Notes: generated by a model from the letters alone, not told the origin. A stretch of 64,000 nucleotides of DNA from Solen grandis (GCA_021229015.1 CM037783.1:23936052-24000051), one strand, 5' to 3'. Positions 36,576 to 49,499 are shown, counted from the stretch's first letter. Translations and numbers: made by a program.

Positions 36576-36699
36576 CGGAGACAGGATCATGATTCATAAT
36601 CGAATCATGAGTAGGTTAACGTAAGTTCATCGTCCTCCTAATGCTCATCATCAGCAGTAACAGCATCGTGTGAAGGGTCAGGATATTAAGAACAAGATG

Positions 36700-37158
36700 T
36701 TTTATTTATTTTCCGCACAATATCTTCAGTAGAAATAAGCCTAGGTTTGTGAAACTTAGTAGGGACAGTGCGTATGCTAAGTTGATGATCCCTTTTAGAT
36801 TTAATGGTCATTAGGTCAAAGGTCAAAATCAAAGTGACACTTAGTAAAAAAAACTTGTCCGATCAATAACTTGAGAAGGAATAAGTCTAGGTTTGAGAAA
36901 CTTGGTAGGGACATTGCCCTTTGCCAGTAAATGACCCCTATTATTTAAAAGTCATAAGGTCAAAGGTAAAAATGTCAACAATGACATTTAATATAAAATC
37001 CTTTTTAGATTGATAACTTGAGAGGGAATAAGCCTAGGTCTGTAATACTTGGTAAGGACATTCCCAATGGCCTTTAGATGATCTCTATTATTTTGAGGTC
37101 ATACAGTCAAAGCTCAAGGTCACAATGACACAAAGGTCATTAGAGCAGAAAACCCTAT
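36700..37158. repeat. Tandem repeat array, ~146-bp unit, three units
   Basis: GGTTTGTGAAACTTAGTAGG and variants recur at about 36,744, 36,889 and 37,036, each followed by a GGTCAAAGGTCAA-type block. It is followed directly by the hairpin terminus at 37,159. Related to 41,260-41,790. Confidence 0.85.
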
Positions 37159-37186
37159 CGTTTGTTCGGGACAAACGAAATCTAGT
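37159..37186 (+). repeat. Hairpin plus CTAG terminus (Helitron-like?)
   Basis: CGTTTGT-TCGGG-ACAAACG forms a 7-bp stem, followed within 8 nt by CTAG and then T. The same signature is at 41,790-41,815, 46,701-46,728 and, degraded, near 44,205. A hairpin close to a CTRR end with a T after it is the 3' mark of Helitrons. Confidence 0.45.
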
Positions 37187-37244
37187 GCTTCTTATATATG
37201 TTGAAAATTTAAACGCAGATACTTTAGATACTGAAAATATATCG

Positions 37245-37840
37245 ATATAATGATATCGGCCAATTAGGTCAGGAGTTATGCCCTTTTTAATATAATAGGG
37301 CCTCCGTGGCCGAGAGGGAAAGTTGCTGACTTTAACACTCACTCAGCCTACTTGCATTCGGGGTCTTCCTCCACCTGTAATTAGCTGGACGTCTCTATAT
37401 GACTGAAATACTGTTGAAGCGACGGTAAACTCAAATAGTCAAGTCAAGTCAAGTTAATATAATAAAATGCCATATTTTATTTTGTTTACACTCTAACATT
37501 TCTTAAGCAATCATCTTCAAACCTTATTACAATGTTTATAACTATAATATCTCAGTCGAGTTCCATTATAGCTGAAATTGGCCTATTAGGCCAGGAGTTA
37601 TGCCTCTTTTAATATAAAACTTTGTTTACACTCTAGCGTCTTCATTTCTTGAACAATCATCTTCAAACTTTATGACAATGTTTATTACCTTAATCTCTCT
37701 ATCATGTTCGATAATGGCTGATTTCGGCCTATAAGGTCAGGAATTATGCCCCTTTTAATACAAAATATGCCAGATTCCAGCTTTTTTACCCTCCAGCATC
37801 TTTATTTCTTCGGTAGTGTAGGTGTGAAGGCAATGTTTCT
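37245..37840. repeat. Tandem array, ~146-161-bp unit, split by a SINE
   Basis: GGCC-AT-AGGTCAGGAGTTATGCC-type blocks recur at about 37,255, 37,578 and 37,724. The first interval shrinks to about 161 bp if the SINE at 37,298 and its target copy are removed. Confidence 0.8.
37298..37448 (+). mobile_element. SINE family A, short (TCAAG)n-tailed copy
   Basis: 151 bp; head GGGCCTCCGTGGCCGAGAGG joined to the body after an internal deletion, ending (TCAAG)n. An 11-bp duplication TTAATATAATA flanks it at 37,287-37,297 and 37,449-37,459. Confidence 0.92.
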
Positions 37841-37869
37841 CAGGTGAGCGATTATAGGGCCATCTTGGC

Positions 37870-38690
37870 CCTCTCGTTAGGGCTTTCTGCCTAAAGCAGA
37901 AAGTCCTTTTGGGTTTGTTATTTTTTTTTTCATCTTTTTTTAAAAATTATTTCTCCTTTTGAGGATCAATTAAAACAGGTTGCCAATAAGCCAGCCGTAT
38001 GAAAATTTAACAGTAATCAGAGTGACTTTGGCCCCTTTGAATGCAATAATTTTCATCTTCATATAACGTCATGTGACGTCACATTTCAAATAAGCTACCA
38101 AATTTGGTTCGCGCTCTGAAGCCTTCAGTATTGGTCCGATTGACTTGATATTTTACAGAAGGTGTAAGTTGGGATGTAGATGTACATCCTTAAATTTTCA
38201 AAATTCCAAAATTTCAAGATTTTATGTCAAAATCGAGATTCGAACTTTGGTCATTAACATATAATTTCGTGTTACTAAGGCTCCTGGTGAGTTAGGACCG
38301 TGAAAATTGGTTAGCATATGTGTCCTGAGGTCTTTTTTGTATTATTTGAAAACTGACGTTGTGTGACGTCATTTGACGTCACACTGTAATAAGCAATTTT
38401 GCTTTCGAAATAAGCGGATTTTAGGACCTGCAGGCTTTTTTGACGGATTGGCATGTTACTTTCAATGAATGTGCAACCCAGTGTCCCATCGAGCATGGTG
38501 ACATCCGTTTCTGGAAAATCGCAAAGGTCATATGTCAGTTGTCGGTAACTTTTATTCGGCCATAGGTATCTCAAAAACCAAAAATATTATACCTTAACAC
38601 TATGAGTAAAATTTGTAGTGTTTTGAAAGACCTTTTAAGTAAAATTTATTTTTTGAAGATCGGGGTTGAATCGGTTGAGTTTTGGCAGAT
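37870..38690. repeat. TGACGTCA-rich repeat module
   Basis: Begins with a palindrome (GGGCTTTCTGC-ctaaa-GCAGAAAGTCC, 37,884-37,910), followed by a T-rich stretch and the same order of landmarks as 3,092-3,830 and 48,000-48,760, including TGTGACGTCATTTGACGTCA near 38,370. Older than the copies at 3 and 48 kb. Confidence 0.65.
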
Positions 38691-38883
38691 AAACGAAAGG
38701 TGTAACAGAACAGCAGATAAGCTTCGTTTAATCGTTTTAACTAATTGTTTTTCAGGAAAAACGAATTGATTTCAAATTCTCATCGTTCAAAAACGAAAAC
38801 GAATTGTGCTCCAAGATGCCGTCGTTTTGTTTAGGGTTTAGGTTTTTTTTCATGTTTACTAGCGCATTGGTAGCAAAGGGAGG

Positions 38884-39345
38884 ATAACCGCATTTTAATC
38901 TATTAACAATAAATCCATGTTCTCTGAAAATAGCGTTATGGTTGAAAACTCTGAAACAAAATGTAAAAATCTAAGTTTGGAAGAGCCAGAAAAATAATAG
39001 AAACATCGGTTACCATTTTTTTTTTTTTTTTCATTAAAAAAGAACAAAATCTTTACAAAAGCAGTGAGCATTTTCTTGAACCATGTCATTTCGAACGTTG
39101 TTTTATCAGCACCGTGGTTCTCAAGTACCGACGAAATTGTTAGATTCTTGGAAATTGTCATTTGACTTCTTATTACATGTTCATATCTTTATGGGTAATA
39201 TTTTAATGCATGCACATAAGCAATTACATCATTAATATTTTACAATTTATTTCAGGTTAATTTTCACATACTGTGACACTATAAGCTCATTAGGATGTGG
39301 AATGAAGTAAAACTAATTGAAAATTCAGAAAAACTATTTAAAAAT
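38884..39345 (+). repeat. Inverted module, arm 1
   Basis: About 450 bp that recur reverse-complemented at 43,475-43,932 (e.g. ACTATAAGCTCATTAGGATG near 39,278 against CATCCTAATGAGCTTATAGT near 43,522). Sequence outside the arms is related in direct orientation (AACAGAACAGCAGATAA and AACAGAACAACAGATAA), so the module was probably inserted in opposite orientations into a shared repeat. Confidence 0.8.
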
Positions 39346-41259
39346 GCAAAAAATATATGTTTTAAAATATTAAAAATTTAATTCCTTAATTTTTTTGGTT
39401 AACAAAAAGGAAAATCGGCAAGTTGATGTATAAGTTCAAATTTGTACGAATGCCGAAAACTAAAATGTGAAAAAAGTCCTGAAAGTAATTACGTCATCAA
39501 TCATGGCAGATATTCATGTTTTTCGGATAAGGGCTTGTTAACGGAAATCTAGCAATATGAAGTAAAAAAAACATAGCGATTACTGGGTTGGTAACCCAAG
39601 ATCCGGACGTTCCTACGCAGGTAAGAGTGCCCGTGTTGAAAGTTGAATTGCGATGCATATTTGAGAGAATGAGTTGCATTTTTTTGTGTACACCAGGACC
39701 GATAAGCATGTTGCCTTTGTTATTATCAGACAAAAGTGCTTCTAAGAAGCTCCATTTACATGTGTGATGTAATTATTTACCCCATTTCTCAGCGTTCTAT
39801 CATTAAATGTGTTCCCAATAACTTTCTAACTTCTAGTAGCCCCCGTTAAATCCGCCACTACCGATTGTAATAATATAGCTAATCAAAAGACCAAGAAAGT
39901 CAAGTTGGCGAATAACTCGATGGTTAAATGGCATGAGAACATCGTCATCTGCAGCAAGAGGTCACACTCCTAAATGGACACTGCCAAAAAGAATTTCTGA
40001 TATCTACGCGTTAATTTAAATATGTTCCCAGGACCATGGAAATTCATTGGCATGTACATCGAATCATGAGTTTTTGAATGCAATGTATTTCATATTCATG
40101 TGACGTCATATAATAGATTTGCGAGGCAAAAAGGTATTACACGATCTACAGCCTTCATTTTTGAACCAATTTTCATCAAAATTTCACAGAATGTATATGT
40201 AACGCTCTAGTTTGGTATCTCGGTGTCCGTTTTTTTTTTATTTTTATTTTTTTGAAGGAACGTCATGTAACGTCATGGGGTGAAGAGTAATTTCTTATTT
40301 TTGCGTGTTGACCTTTATATGTTGCAAACGTCAGAGAATTTAATGAAAAATTTAAAATGGCATAAAAGATTTAATGGCATTTGCTTCACATACTATATTT
40401 TGAATATCAGTGATTTTCATTTGCCTTTGACGTGTTTTGACGTCAAACTTGACGTCGTCTAAAAATGTTTTTGCGCGGTCTACAGCCATCATTTCTTGAC
40501 CTATTTTCATCAAAATTTCACAGAATGTATATATTAAGTAAAGTTGTGCATCCTGGAGTCCGTTTTTTCCAAATTCGAAAAGGCAAAGGTTTTATGGCGA
40601 ATCCAAGATTCGCACCATTGACGTCAATTTTCAAATACGTCTCTAAGACCTCTTTCTATTCTGTGAGGACGAACGTCATTTGACGTCATATGACGTCAGA
40701 TGGTCAAAATGATCTTTAAAAAGTGGACAGATTTGTCTTGGTTTTGATGCCTTTAGGGACGTCATGGTCAAGTGGTATTGATACACTGTAAGTAACATTT
40801 GCAGAAGTCCTATCGTTTGCTGTTAAAGATTGGCCAAGGATTCATAAAGTTTTAGGGCGAAAACAAAACGACATGAACATATTTCTGCCGATTTGTGTGC
40901 AGTTTTCTAGAGATATAACTCCATATTTTAAAAGTGATTAAAGATACATCCATTTATAAAGCATATGAAATTGGGGAATTTGAAGATTTTTCTAACAGTA
41001 CCTAGGTTTTTGAAATTGGACACCATATAATGAAGTTACACGAAAAATGAGAATTTAGACGATTCATTCATGCACTTTTGCAGTGTTCCTTTAGTTATCT
41101 ATACACTAAAAGCCGTTACAGATAGGTGAAAATAATAAAAAAGTGAAATAACTGATATTGTTAGAGCTTGCTTACGATACCAAGTTTTATTATACGCCCT
41201 TATTATGATAAGGCGCTTGTCCATCTGTCCGTTCATTAGCCATATCAATGTCCACTCAA
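39346..41259. other. Degenerate TGACGTCA repeats, no gene
   Basis: Contains an exon-like module at 39,488-39,740 that is duplicated at 47,409-47,650, and two diverged repeat units (40,080-40,700) with a TTTTCATCAAAATTTCACAG block and multiple TGACGTCA sites. Short open frames are repeat sequence. Confidence 0.45.
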
Positions 41260-41815
41260 TAACTTGATAACTAATATGTGTGCTGTTTTCATACTTAGAT
41301 GAGAGGTAGACATCGATAGTCGATGATCACTATTGATTTTGAGGTCATTACGTCAAAGATCAAGGTCACATTGAGACTTTGTGTGAAATCCTTGTCTGCA
41401 CTAGGAATAAGCATAGGTTTTTGAAATTTGGTAGGTAAACTGCCCATTGTCAGTTGAAGACCCCTATTGATTTTGAGGTCATTCGATCAAAAGTCAAGGT
41501 TAAAGTGATATCTTATATATAAATCATTGTCCGCTGAATTCCTTGAGAATGAATAAGCCTATGTTTGTGAAACTTGTTAGGGACATTGTCCATGGTCAGT
41601 TCACGATCCTTTCTTTAAATTTTGAGGTCATTAGGTCTGAGGTCAGGATCAAAGTGACATTTAATATAAAATCTTTTTTATTAACTACTTGAGAAGAAAT
41701 AAGCCTATGTCTGTGAAACTTGGTAGGGACGTAAAGTCAAAGGTCAAGGTCACAATGACACTAAGGTCATTAGAACAGAAAGCCCTGTCATTTGTTCGGG
41801 ACAACGAAATCTAGT
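41260..41815. repeat. Tandem array related to 36,700, with the same hairpin end
   Basis: Three to four diverged units carrying AATAAGCCTATGT and GTGAAACTTG-TAGGGAC blocks and GGTCAAGGTCAC. It ends with the CATTTGTTCGGGACAACGAA hairpin and CTAGT. Confidence 0.7.
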
Positions 41816-43474
41816 CTTATTTGCCTTTGGCGTCATATGACGTTACACTTGATGTTGTCTACAAAAGTTTGTACGCTTTCTACGCCATTATTTCTGGACC
41901 TATTTTCATTAAGTTTTTACCGAATGTATATGTTACTTTCTAGTTGTGCATTCCGGTGTCGGTTTTTCTAAAGTTTCAATGGCAGATCCAAGATTCGAAC
42001 CAATAATACGTATAAAATCGCTTTTAGATGAGTTGATGTGAATGTAAGTCACTACATGATTTTTACTTTCTGTGAAGAAGAACGTCATTTGACGTCATAT
42101 GACGTCATAAAGTCAAATGACGTTCTTCTTCACACATAAATTTCTACATGTTGTTAAGGACCCAGGACCATTTAATAACTTAATGGCCTATATATCAGAT
42201 TAAGAAATTTGCAATTTATTGATTTTCGTATGCCTATGACGTCATATGACGTCGGATTTGACGTTGTGAAAAACGTTGTACAGCCATTATTTCTAAACCG
42301 ATTTTCATCAAAATTTGTACAGAATGTATATGTTACGTTCTAGCTGTGCATCCCCGTGTCTGTTTTTCCCAATTCGAAAAGGAAAAAAAATGTTCTATGG
42401 CGAATCCGAGATTCGAACCATTGACGTCAAATTTCAAATACGTATAACATCGCTTCTAGATAATTTAGAAAGCTGATACTTGGACTGAATGTAAGTCTCA
42501 AAGTCTTTCTTACATTTTGAGAAGATGAAAGTCATATGACGACATTCGACGTCATAAGTCTTGCTTGTTTAAGGCATGTAAGCTTTATGTTTTGTTTGAT
42601 TCGCATGAAATTTAACTGAAGGTGCAGCATAGGATCCTATGGAGCATGTCACTTCCGTTTCCGTAAAATTGCAAAGGTCAAGGTTGTATTCGACTATCGT
42701 TTTTTTTCTTTGACATTAATTATCTCAAAACCGGAAAATATTTTATCGAGACAGAATGTACATTATTTGTAATGCTTTGAAAGAGCTTCTTGGTGATATA
42801 GAAGTTTTTAACATCGGGGTTGAATCGGTTGAGCTATGGCGAAAAAAATTGTTACCATCAGTGCGTTTAGCATTTTTATCTAAAAAACCTCAAAAGCCAT
42901 TTAGTCAAGCACTTCGTGAAACGTTAGGATTTGTTTGTATACGAGCGGACAACAGTTCTAAGCTATTTTGTACAACGATTTCACATACTGTTTGAAAAAA
43001 AAACGGCTTTCCTTAGATTGACACTTGTCCCATTGAAATCAATGAAGAAACAAAAATCTTACGGGTAATGTTCAAGCGGAGCCAAATGTTGACAGTTTTG
43101 TTTTGGTTTTGATGCCTTTAGTGACGTCGCGGTCACGTCGTATTGCTACACTGTAAGTTAAAGCATTTACGGAAAATGTTCTACTTTCACTTTTGCTTAA
43201 TTTTAAGCATTTTCGGAAAATGTAATTTGCAATGGCCCAGAACAATGAAAATTGTATGGCAAATATTTCAGACCATGTCTTAATTATCAAATTCATATGA
43301 CGTCATATGACGCCAGATTTGACGTCAGGTAAACCGTTTGTACGCGCTCTGCAGAATTTATTTGTGAACAGAACAACAGATAACTTTTGATGGCAATTAG
43401 TTTAAACTACAAGCCTTTTAAGGCAATTAGTTTCTTACCAAGACTTTCCAAGAACAATTAGTTTTTCTGCATTT
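41816..43474. other. Degenerate TGACGTCA repeats, no gene
   Basis: Successive diverged units with the order 'gacgtcatatgacgtc', 'ttttcatcaaaattt', 'gcatccccgtgtc', 'gcgaatccgagattcgaac'. No coding signal survives comparison between units. Confidence 0.5.
42071..42134. repeat. Perfect 23-bp inverted repeat around TGACGTCA
   Basis: Arms 42,071-42,093 and 42,112-42,134 are exact reverse complements. The 18-nt loop contains CATATGACGTCA, so the centre is itself palindromic. Confidence 0.9.
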
Positions 43475-43932
43475 TCAAACAGTTTTTTTTTTAATTTTCA
43501 ATTAGTTTTACTTCATTCCACATCCTAATGAGCTTATAGTGTCACAGTATGTGAAAATTAACCTGAAATAAATTGTAAAATATGAATGATGTAATTGCTT
43601 GTGTGCATGCATTAAAATATTATCCATAAAGATATGAACATGTTATAATAAGTCAAATGACAATTTCCAAGAATCTAACAATTTCGTCGGTATTTGAGAA
43701 CCACGGTGCTGATAAAACAACGTTCGAAATGATATGGTTCAAGAAACTGCTCACAATTCCGTAAGGTTTTGGTTCTTTTTTAATGAAAAGAAAAGCTGGC
43801 AACCGATGTTTCTATTGTTTTCCTGACTATTCCACACTTTAATTTTGACATTTTGTTTAAGAGTGTTCAACCATGACGCTATTTTCGGAGAACTTGGATT
43901 TATTGTTAATAGACTAAAATGCGGTGTTGGGA
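43475..43932 (-). repeat. Inverted module, arm 2
   Basis: Reverse complement of 38,884-39,345; see that entry. Confidence 0.8.
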
Positions 43933-45533
43933 AAGTATTGCAGGTTGAGAGTGCACAGTTAAAAAAAAATCTAAACATCCATTTTCCATTTTTTATTTTC
44001 GTAAATTTTTAGCATATATTTTAGATGTTGAATGATATTCATATTTATATGACGTCAGAAATAATGTCAGATCAAAAAGTGTGTATGCTCTCTGCAAACA
44101 TAATATTATATATTTATATATTTTCCTAAAATTTTCACAGTATGTAAAGGTTACACTCTTGATTCCTAATGTCTTCTTCGTAAAAATAAATACTCTTTAT
44201 TTTCCGTACAAACGAAATCTAATTTCTTATTATTATTCTCTTTTCTTCTTCCTTATGAGGTTCAAATTAAAATAGGTTGCCGATGAGCAAGCGTCATGAA
44301 ATGTTAACAGTAAGCAAAGTGACTTTGGCGCTTTTGATTGCAGTAAATTTTGTTTTCATGTGACGTCACGCCAGGGTTGAGAAAAACTACCGATGTTTTA
44401 CGCGCTCTACAGCCGTCATTTTTGGGCGGAATAGCATGATAATTTTACAAAATGAATAAATTACATTCTAGATGTGCACCGCCATATACGTTTTGTAAGA
44501 TTCGAAAAGACCAAGGTTCTATGGTTGCACAAACTTTGGATCTGGAAATATTACGAAGCTTACAGATAAGCTAGAAACTTGATATTTGGTCAGAACTTGT
44601 GTCCTATCAATTTCTTTCAGCTCTATGAAAACTAACGTCATATGACGTCATATAGCGTCATGACGCGTTAACAAACTTTCAATTAAAAATCATGTTTTTT
44701 CAGCACTGTGCGCCTTAGATTTTGGCCGATTTGCATACAATTTCACTAAGGTGCAACATAGCATCTTATTGTAAAAAATAACATCCGTTTCCGGAAGACC
44801 AGAAAGGTCAAGGTCAAATGCCAATCATCAGTTTTTCTTCATCTTCAATATCTCAAAAACGATCAGTATTCTACTGAGACACTCTGGATATAATTTGTAA
44901 TGCTTTGAACGACCTTTCAGATGATATTCAGTTTTTGAAGATCGGGATTGAATCAGTTGCAGGAAAACAATGACGGTACCGCAAGGGCATTTAACTGCTT
45001 ATATCTTAACAAATATTGAATTTTGTGAATTAGTGCATGAACATAATTTGTAGAAGAATGCCTGACCGTTGGTTGTATTGGTTTCTAAAGTTTAAAGATT
45101 GTGCTAAGATTCATAGAATTACAGGGAGAAAACGAATCAACATGAACATATTTTTGCATATTCGTTTGCTGTTTTCTCGAGGCATAACCGTCCATATCTT
45201 AAATTGTTAAAGATATTTTTTTATTTAAAACTAGTGAAATGTTGGGAATTCGAATACCTTTCTAACTGTACCCAGCTTTTTAAAAATTGGAAATCATATA
45301 ATGAAGTTACATGAAAAAAAAAGAACCAGTTTAAACCGTATACTAAATGATATAGTGGGTAGTATTTATTATTTTTGCCAATTTTTGCAGGTTTCTTGAG
45401 AATTAACTGACTAAATCTCAAAAACCGTTAGAGATAGGTGGATACATGAAGCAAGTGAAATGTTGGAAATCTAAAGACTTTTCTAACGGTACCTAGCTTT
45501 TTAAAGAAATCGGACATTATATAAGAAAGTAAC
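43933..45533. other. Degenerate TGACGTCA repeats, no gene
   Basis: Repeat units near 44,040-44,650 and related sequence to 45,530; a broken hairpin terminus (ACAAACGAAATCTAA) at 44,209-44,223. Confidence 0.45.
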
Positions 45534-45544
45534 ATGAAAAATGA

Positions 45545-45795
45545 GGGGCCGCCGTGGCCGAGCGGTTACAGTCGTGGACAACAAATCTCTCAGCCCCTCA
45601 CCGCTTTGGGTCCGAATCCCGGTAGGGACTTCGGATTTTTCATGTGAGGAAGCCTTCCAGCTGGCTTGCGGTAGGTCGGTGGTTCTACCCGGGTACCTCT
45701 GTGTACTCGGGGTCTTCCTCCACCTATAATTAGCTGGACGTCGCTATATTATTGAAATACTATCGCAGCGACGGTGAACCCCAATACACCATTAT
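45545..45795 (+). mobile_element. SINE family A, full copy with target duplication
   Basis: Head GGGGCCGCCGTGGCCGAGCG, B box GGTCCGAATCC, standard body. An 11-bp duplication ATGAAAAATGA flanks it at 45,534-45,544 and 45,796-45,806. Confidence 0.9.
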
Positions 45796-45806
45796 ATGAA
45801 AAATGA

Positions 45807-48077
45807 GCAATAATCAAAACCGTTTTGCACTTCTGCAGTTGGTCCCAATCATTTGAATGCTATCTTCTAAGAAACTATTTTTTTTTAAAATAATTTTTAG
45901 AACATTATTTATAGCTTGATGTAATGCTGTTTCAATGGTATTCAGATGTTAATGATATGATTATCAATAACAAAGATTACAGTCGAAATGTAGTAATTAT
46001 ATGAACCTCATTTTGATGATTTTTGTCATTTTCTTGAGGTTTAACTGTCCATATCTCAAAAGCCGTAACAGATAGGTAGAAACATATACCGAGTAAATTG
46101 TTGGCAATTTGAAGACCTTACTAACAGAATCGGAATCTGTATGAAAAATGACATAACATAAGAATTTTACATGGAAAATAAAAACTTCTGCAAAAATCAT
46201 TTTCCTGGTGCCTCTGCAGTTGACATATAATGTCATATTATTTCTTGTAATTATAGGTATCATGCGCTGTTTTTATATATTTAGATGCTCTAATCTTCCT
46301 TAAGAAAAATATATGAATAAACAAAAATATTTATTAGGTAGAAAAGGAACCTTGTATACCTATTTTACATGTAAAGAGGGCTATTGGTAGATCATTCTCT
46401 TGTGGGACACCAATTCTGAAAATAACTCAGGTTCTTTTTGTAAGGGGGTTCTTGAAGAGCCAGCATCATGAAATTATAACATGAAGGAAAGCTATTTAGT
46501 CTCCTTTGAATATAATGACTTTCTTTTTTGAATGACTTCATTGACGTCATATATTTCATCTGCTATCAATATTAGTTTGCACTCTGCAGCTGTCAACTCT
46601 GGACGGATTTATTTTATTTTTTTTCACAGATGATGTACTTCGGGATAAAATAATTAAATTTGATCAGATTTGATACGGCCTGCAGAGCAGAAAGCCCCAT
46701 CGTTTGTTCAGAACAAACGAAATCTAGTTATTATTATTATCATACTTATTCTTCCAACCTACTTCAAGAATTAATTGAAATATGTTCCCAATGTCCAGGC
46801 AACATGAATATTAAATTGCCTCAACAAAAAAGTTTAAATTATTAAATTCAATTATTTTCAATTTTCAGTGACGTCAAATGATGTCAGAGCTGACGTCAGC
46901 TTGAAATGTTTGTTTTCGCTCTAGAGCCTTCAATTCTGGTTTGATTATTTTGATATTTCACAAATGTGTACTAGGTTCTAGATGTGCACTTTGGTATTCA
47001 AACTTCCAAAATCGAAAAGATTAAGATTTCATGTCAATACCTAGTTTCGAACTTTGGTCCTAATATACATTTAAATGTTACAATGCTCCCCTGATGCGTT
47101 AGACGCATGAAAATTGGACAGCATATCGGCATAAGGGTTTACATTCTATTTTCTCTTAAGTCACGTTGTTATTACGCCATTAAAAAGACAAACACGTATT
47201 TTTTAAGATATCTCTCGCTCAGGCATCATATATTTTGAGTACATCTTAATTAAATCTTCTGAACTAATAGAGTTAAAATTGAACTGACGATATGACGTCA
47301 TGCATACTAAAGCAAAAATTGTTGAAAAAATCATATAAAATCGACGATTTGTCCAGTGAACTTTAAATTTTCTAAAATGTCGAATCTTAAGACGTTCATA
47401 GGGTCTTGAAAATTTCAAGTGAATATGTCGTCAAACATGGCAGATATTCATGTTTTTCGGATAAGGTATTATACATGAAATCTAGCAAATTAAAGAAAGA
47501 AAAGAAAGCGGTGATTGAGCTGGTTGACCACGATCCCGATGTTCTTACGCAAGAAAGAGTTCCCGGGTTAAATGGTGAATTGCGATGCGTATTCGAGTGA
47601 ATGAATTGCATTTAAGGATGAATTTGTTTATACTAGGAACAGAAAATTGATACAGATACTGTGAAATCATAAAATTTTGTGGGACACAATTTTTCTTTGA
47701 ATTCGTGATTGGTTTTATCCACGAATATTAATCCCCATGGCTACTTGTCTCTTATAATTATAGAGTTCACGTTTTCTAGAACAAAGATCCAAGAATAAAT
47801 GTAGCCACGAAATTCCCTTAGGTAGATAATGAACGAAATTTAATGTCAACGAAAATTAATGACTTTACAGTAACCTATTGTCTTTGTTATTACGGCTTTC
47901 CACAAACCTGCGAAAAACGTATAGGGTTTGTTATGATTATTCTTATTACGGCTTTCCGCAAACCTGCGGAAAACGTATAGGGTGTGTTATGTTTATTAGG
48001 GCTTTCTGTCTCTTTGGGTTTGTTAAGTTTTTACGTATTATCATTTTTTCTCCTTTTGGGGTTCATATTAAAACAGG
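45807..48077. other. Old repeats, no gene
   Basis: Contains TGACGTCA units (46,540-47,200), a hairpin/CTAG terminus at 46,701-46,728, the second copy of the exon-like module (47,409-47,650), and two adjacent GCTTTCC-GCA...TGCGGAAAAC hairpins at about 47,893-47,915 and 47,950-47,972. Confidence 0.5.
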
Positions 48078-48228
48078 CTGCCGATAAGCCAGCAGCATAA
48101 AATTTTAACAGTAGGCAGAGTGATTCTGGTCATTTTGAATGCAATAATTTTCATCTTCATATGACGTCATGTGACGTCACGGTTGAAATATGCTTACAAA
48201 TTTGTTTCGCGCTCTGTAGCGGGCAGTT

Positions 48229-48231
<3 letters not shown>

Positions 48232-48280
<49 letters not shown>
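48232..48280. repeat. (AT)n microsatellite
   Basis: 49 bases; expanded relative to about 20 bases at the matching site near 3,242. Confidence 0.95.
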
Positions 48281-48285
<5 letters not shown>

Positions 48286-49499
48286 TTAATGCCCCCACCC
48301 CCTTCCCCGACTTTCGTGCAAAACCCCTTTAGGATTGACTTGATTTGTTCACTTTTAAGTTGAAAATATAATTAGATGTTACAAAGGCTCAGATGAGTTA
48401 AAAGCATGAAAATTGGACAGCATATGTGTCCAGAGTTCTTCTTTGAATTGTATAACGTCTCACCGTAATAAGAAATTTTGCATAAAAAAAGCGGTTTTTA
48501 GACCCTGCAGGCTTTATGTTTTGACCGATTTGCAAATTCTTTTTCACTGAAAGTGCAACATAGTATCTCATTGTACAAAGTAACTTCCGTTTCCTGAAAC
48601 TCGCAAAGGTCAAGGTCATATGTCAGTTATCGGTCTTTCCCTTTAACCATAGGTATCTCAAAAACGATAAATATTCTATCGAGGCACTATGGGCAAAATA
48701 TGTAGTGCTTTGAAAGACCTTTCAGATGATTGTTAGATGATAAACTTATTTATATTACGTCCATTGGGAAACAATTGACATAAACAATATCACCCCGATC
48801 TATCGATTCAAATTGATTCTGATTGTTGATTTTATTATAAATTCAGAATTCTAACCTTATCTAAAGTTAAACCTTTTTCTATATATAATGTAAATATTTT
48901 AATTGCCCGAAATAGAATGCATGAGACTGTATTTTCCCAAGGTTACGATTTATATCCCTGGCTTCGAAAACATCGATGATGTTGTCTATATCGGTTTAAG
49001 ATCTGTGGATTTTGATTAACAAAACCCGATTTAATTCAAAAAAAGGACATTTATATCTTGTTATATACGAAGCGAGACCAAAACTATTTGGGTAAACAAG
49101 ATTGATCGACAGCTGGATAATATACCTAGATTAAATACCCTGTACCAGATGTCCCAGGTGGCTCCTGGACCCCCGGCCAGAAAGTGTTTAACATCCAGAA
49201 CGTCCTACCTACGTCACCATTATGTATATAGTAAGACAACTAGTATATAGTATTATCATGTATTCTAGTAACTAGGATTACTGGTTTTCACCCACGCATT
49301 CCGTGTTTGATTTCGGCATCGGAATGACTTCATTACACGGGCTACGTGGCCCTTTTGTGTTTTCTGAAGATAATTCGGCATGGGTCGAAAATATTTCAAG
49401 ACCCTCTATGGCGCAAAGTAATGGTCGTTGTAATACGTGTTCCCTAAAGACGTTTGAGACATACATCTCCCTATGTTTGTAACAGAACATGTATGTAAG

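Noticed and set aside
36700..37150. CRISPR array
   Set aside because: The repeats are long (~146 bp), diverged and directly adjacent; there are no short identical repeats with unique spacers, and the DNA is eukaryotic.
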